This document shows, piece by piece, positions 63,990-64,000 of a stretch of DNA of 64,000 nt. Source of the DNA: Mixta gaviniae. Lineage in GTDB: Bacteria; Pseudomonadota; Gammaproteobacteria; Enterobacterales; Enterobacteriaceae. The notes beneath the pieces are model-generated. The model worked only from the letters and a program-made list of their open reading frames with translations. It had not been told where the DNA came from and ran no database searches. The stretch is taken from positions 2,666,001 through 2,730,000 of the forward strand of contig NZ_CP026377.1 in assembly GCF_002953195.1 (NCBI RefSeq), in the 5' to 3' direction. The translations under genes and the position numbers were made by a program. Positions within the stretch are counted from its first letter, which is position 1. Every line of letters begins with the position of its first letter.

Positions 63990-64000
63990 TCCGTAACGCG

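Overview
The window looks like a chromosome segment of a motile member of the Enterobacterales, most likely an Erwiniaceae-type genome (Pantoea, Mixta or Erwinia relatives). This rests on the flhDC-motAB-cheAW block, fliAZ-dcyD-tcyJLN, the phoH-efeBOU-put neighbourhood, a tRNA-Ser(GGA) that I recall as identical to that of E. coli, and a type III translocator-like gene typical of plant-associated bacteria. The genus is an inference. No rRNA, phage or IS gene was seen.

Left part (1-11.8 kb, all minus strand): chemotaxis and motility. The master regulator flhDC has a CRP site and promoter spaced as in E. coli. It is followed by motA-motB-cheA-cheW and then by three tandem chemoreceptor genes. 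At least two of the receptors have their own sigma-28 promoter, and two share an almost identical signalling-domain DNA block. 11.8-24 kb holds a long flhD upstream region, otsBA (trehalose), yedK (SRAP), a cysteine hydrolase, a LysR/MFS pair, a flavin reductase, msrA, phoA, tRNA-Ser with an unusual tail duplication, and phoH. 24.2-27.6 kb is the Fur-boxed ferrous iron operon efeUOB, with efeU intact.

27.6-50.6 kb is an accessory block lying between efeU and putP, which are close neighbours in E. coli. It holds yjiS/yjiR, a stand-alone HrpK/HrpF/NolX-like protein preceded by a hrp-box-like promoter, and a compact gene cluster (Lrp regulator divergent from Dabb, DUF2000, adenylating enzyme, class IV aminotransferase, BacA-like prephenate decarboxylase homologue, AhpD-like, ornithine cyclodeaminase-like, LysE exporter). 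That cluster looks like a pathway for an unusual prephenate-derived amino acid. The block also has an eight-gene peptide-type ABC importer / luciferase-like / CMD / M20 amidohydrolase / VOC operon with a frameshift in its ATPase gene, a GNAT/MocR pair, and an HD-domain pseudogene.

Right part (50.6-64 kb): putP and putA around PutA-type operators, a 200-bp nested palindrome, a ycfT-like acyltransferase, the cystine importer tcyJLN with D-cysteine desulfhydrase dcyD, and fliAZ. Upstream of fliA lies a degenerate HNH protein gene that appears to have its own sigma-28 promoter.

All assignments come from reading the sequence and from memory of the families; no search was run.
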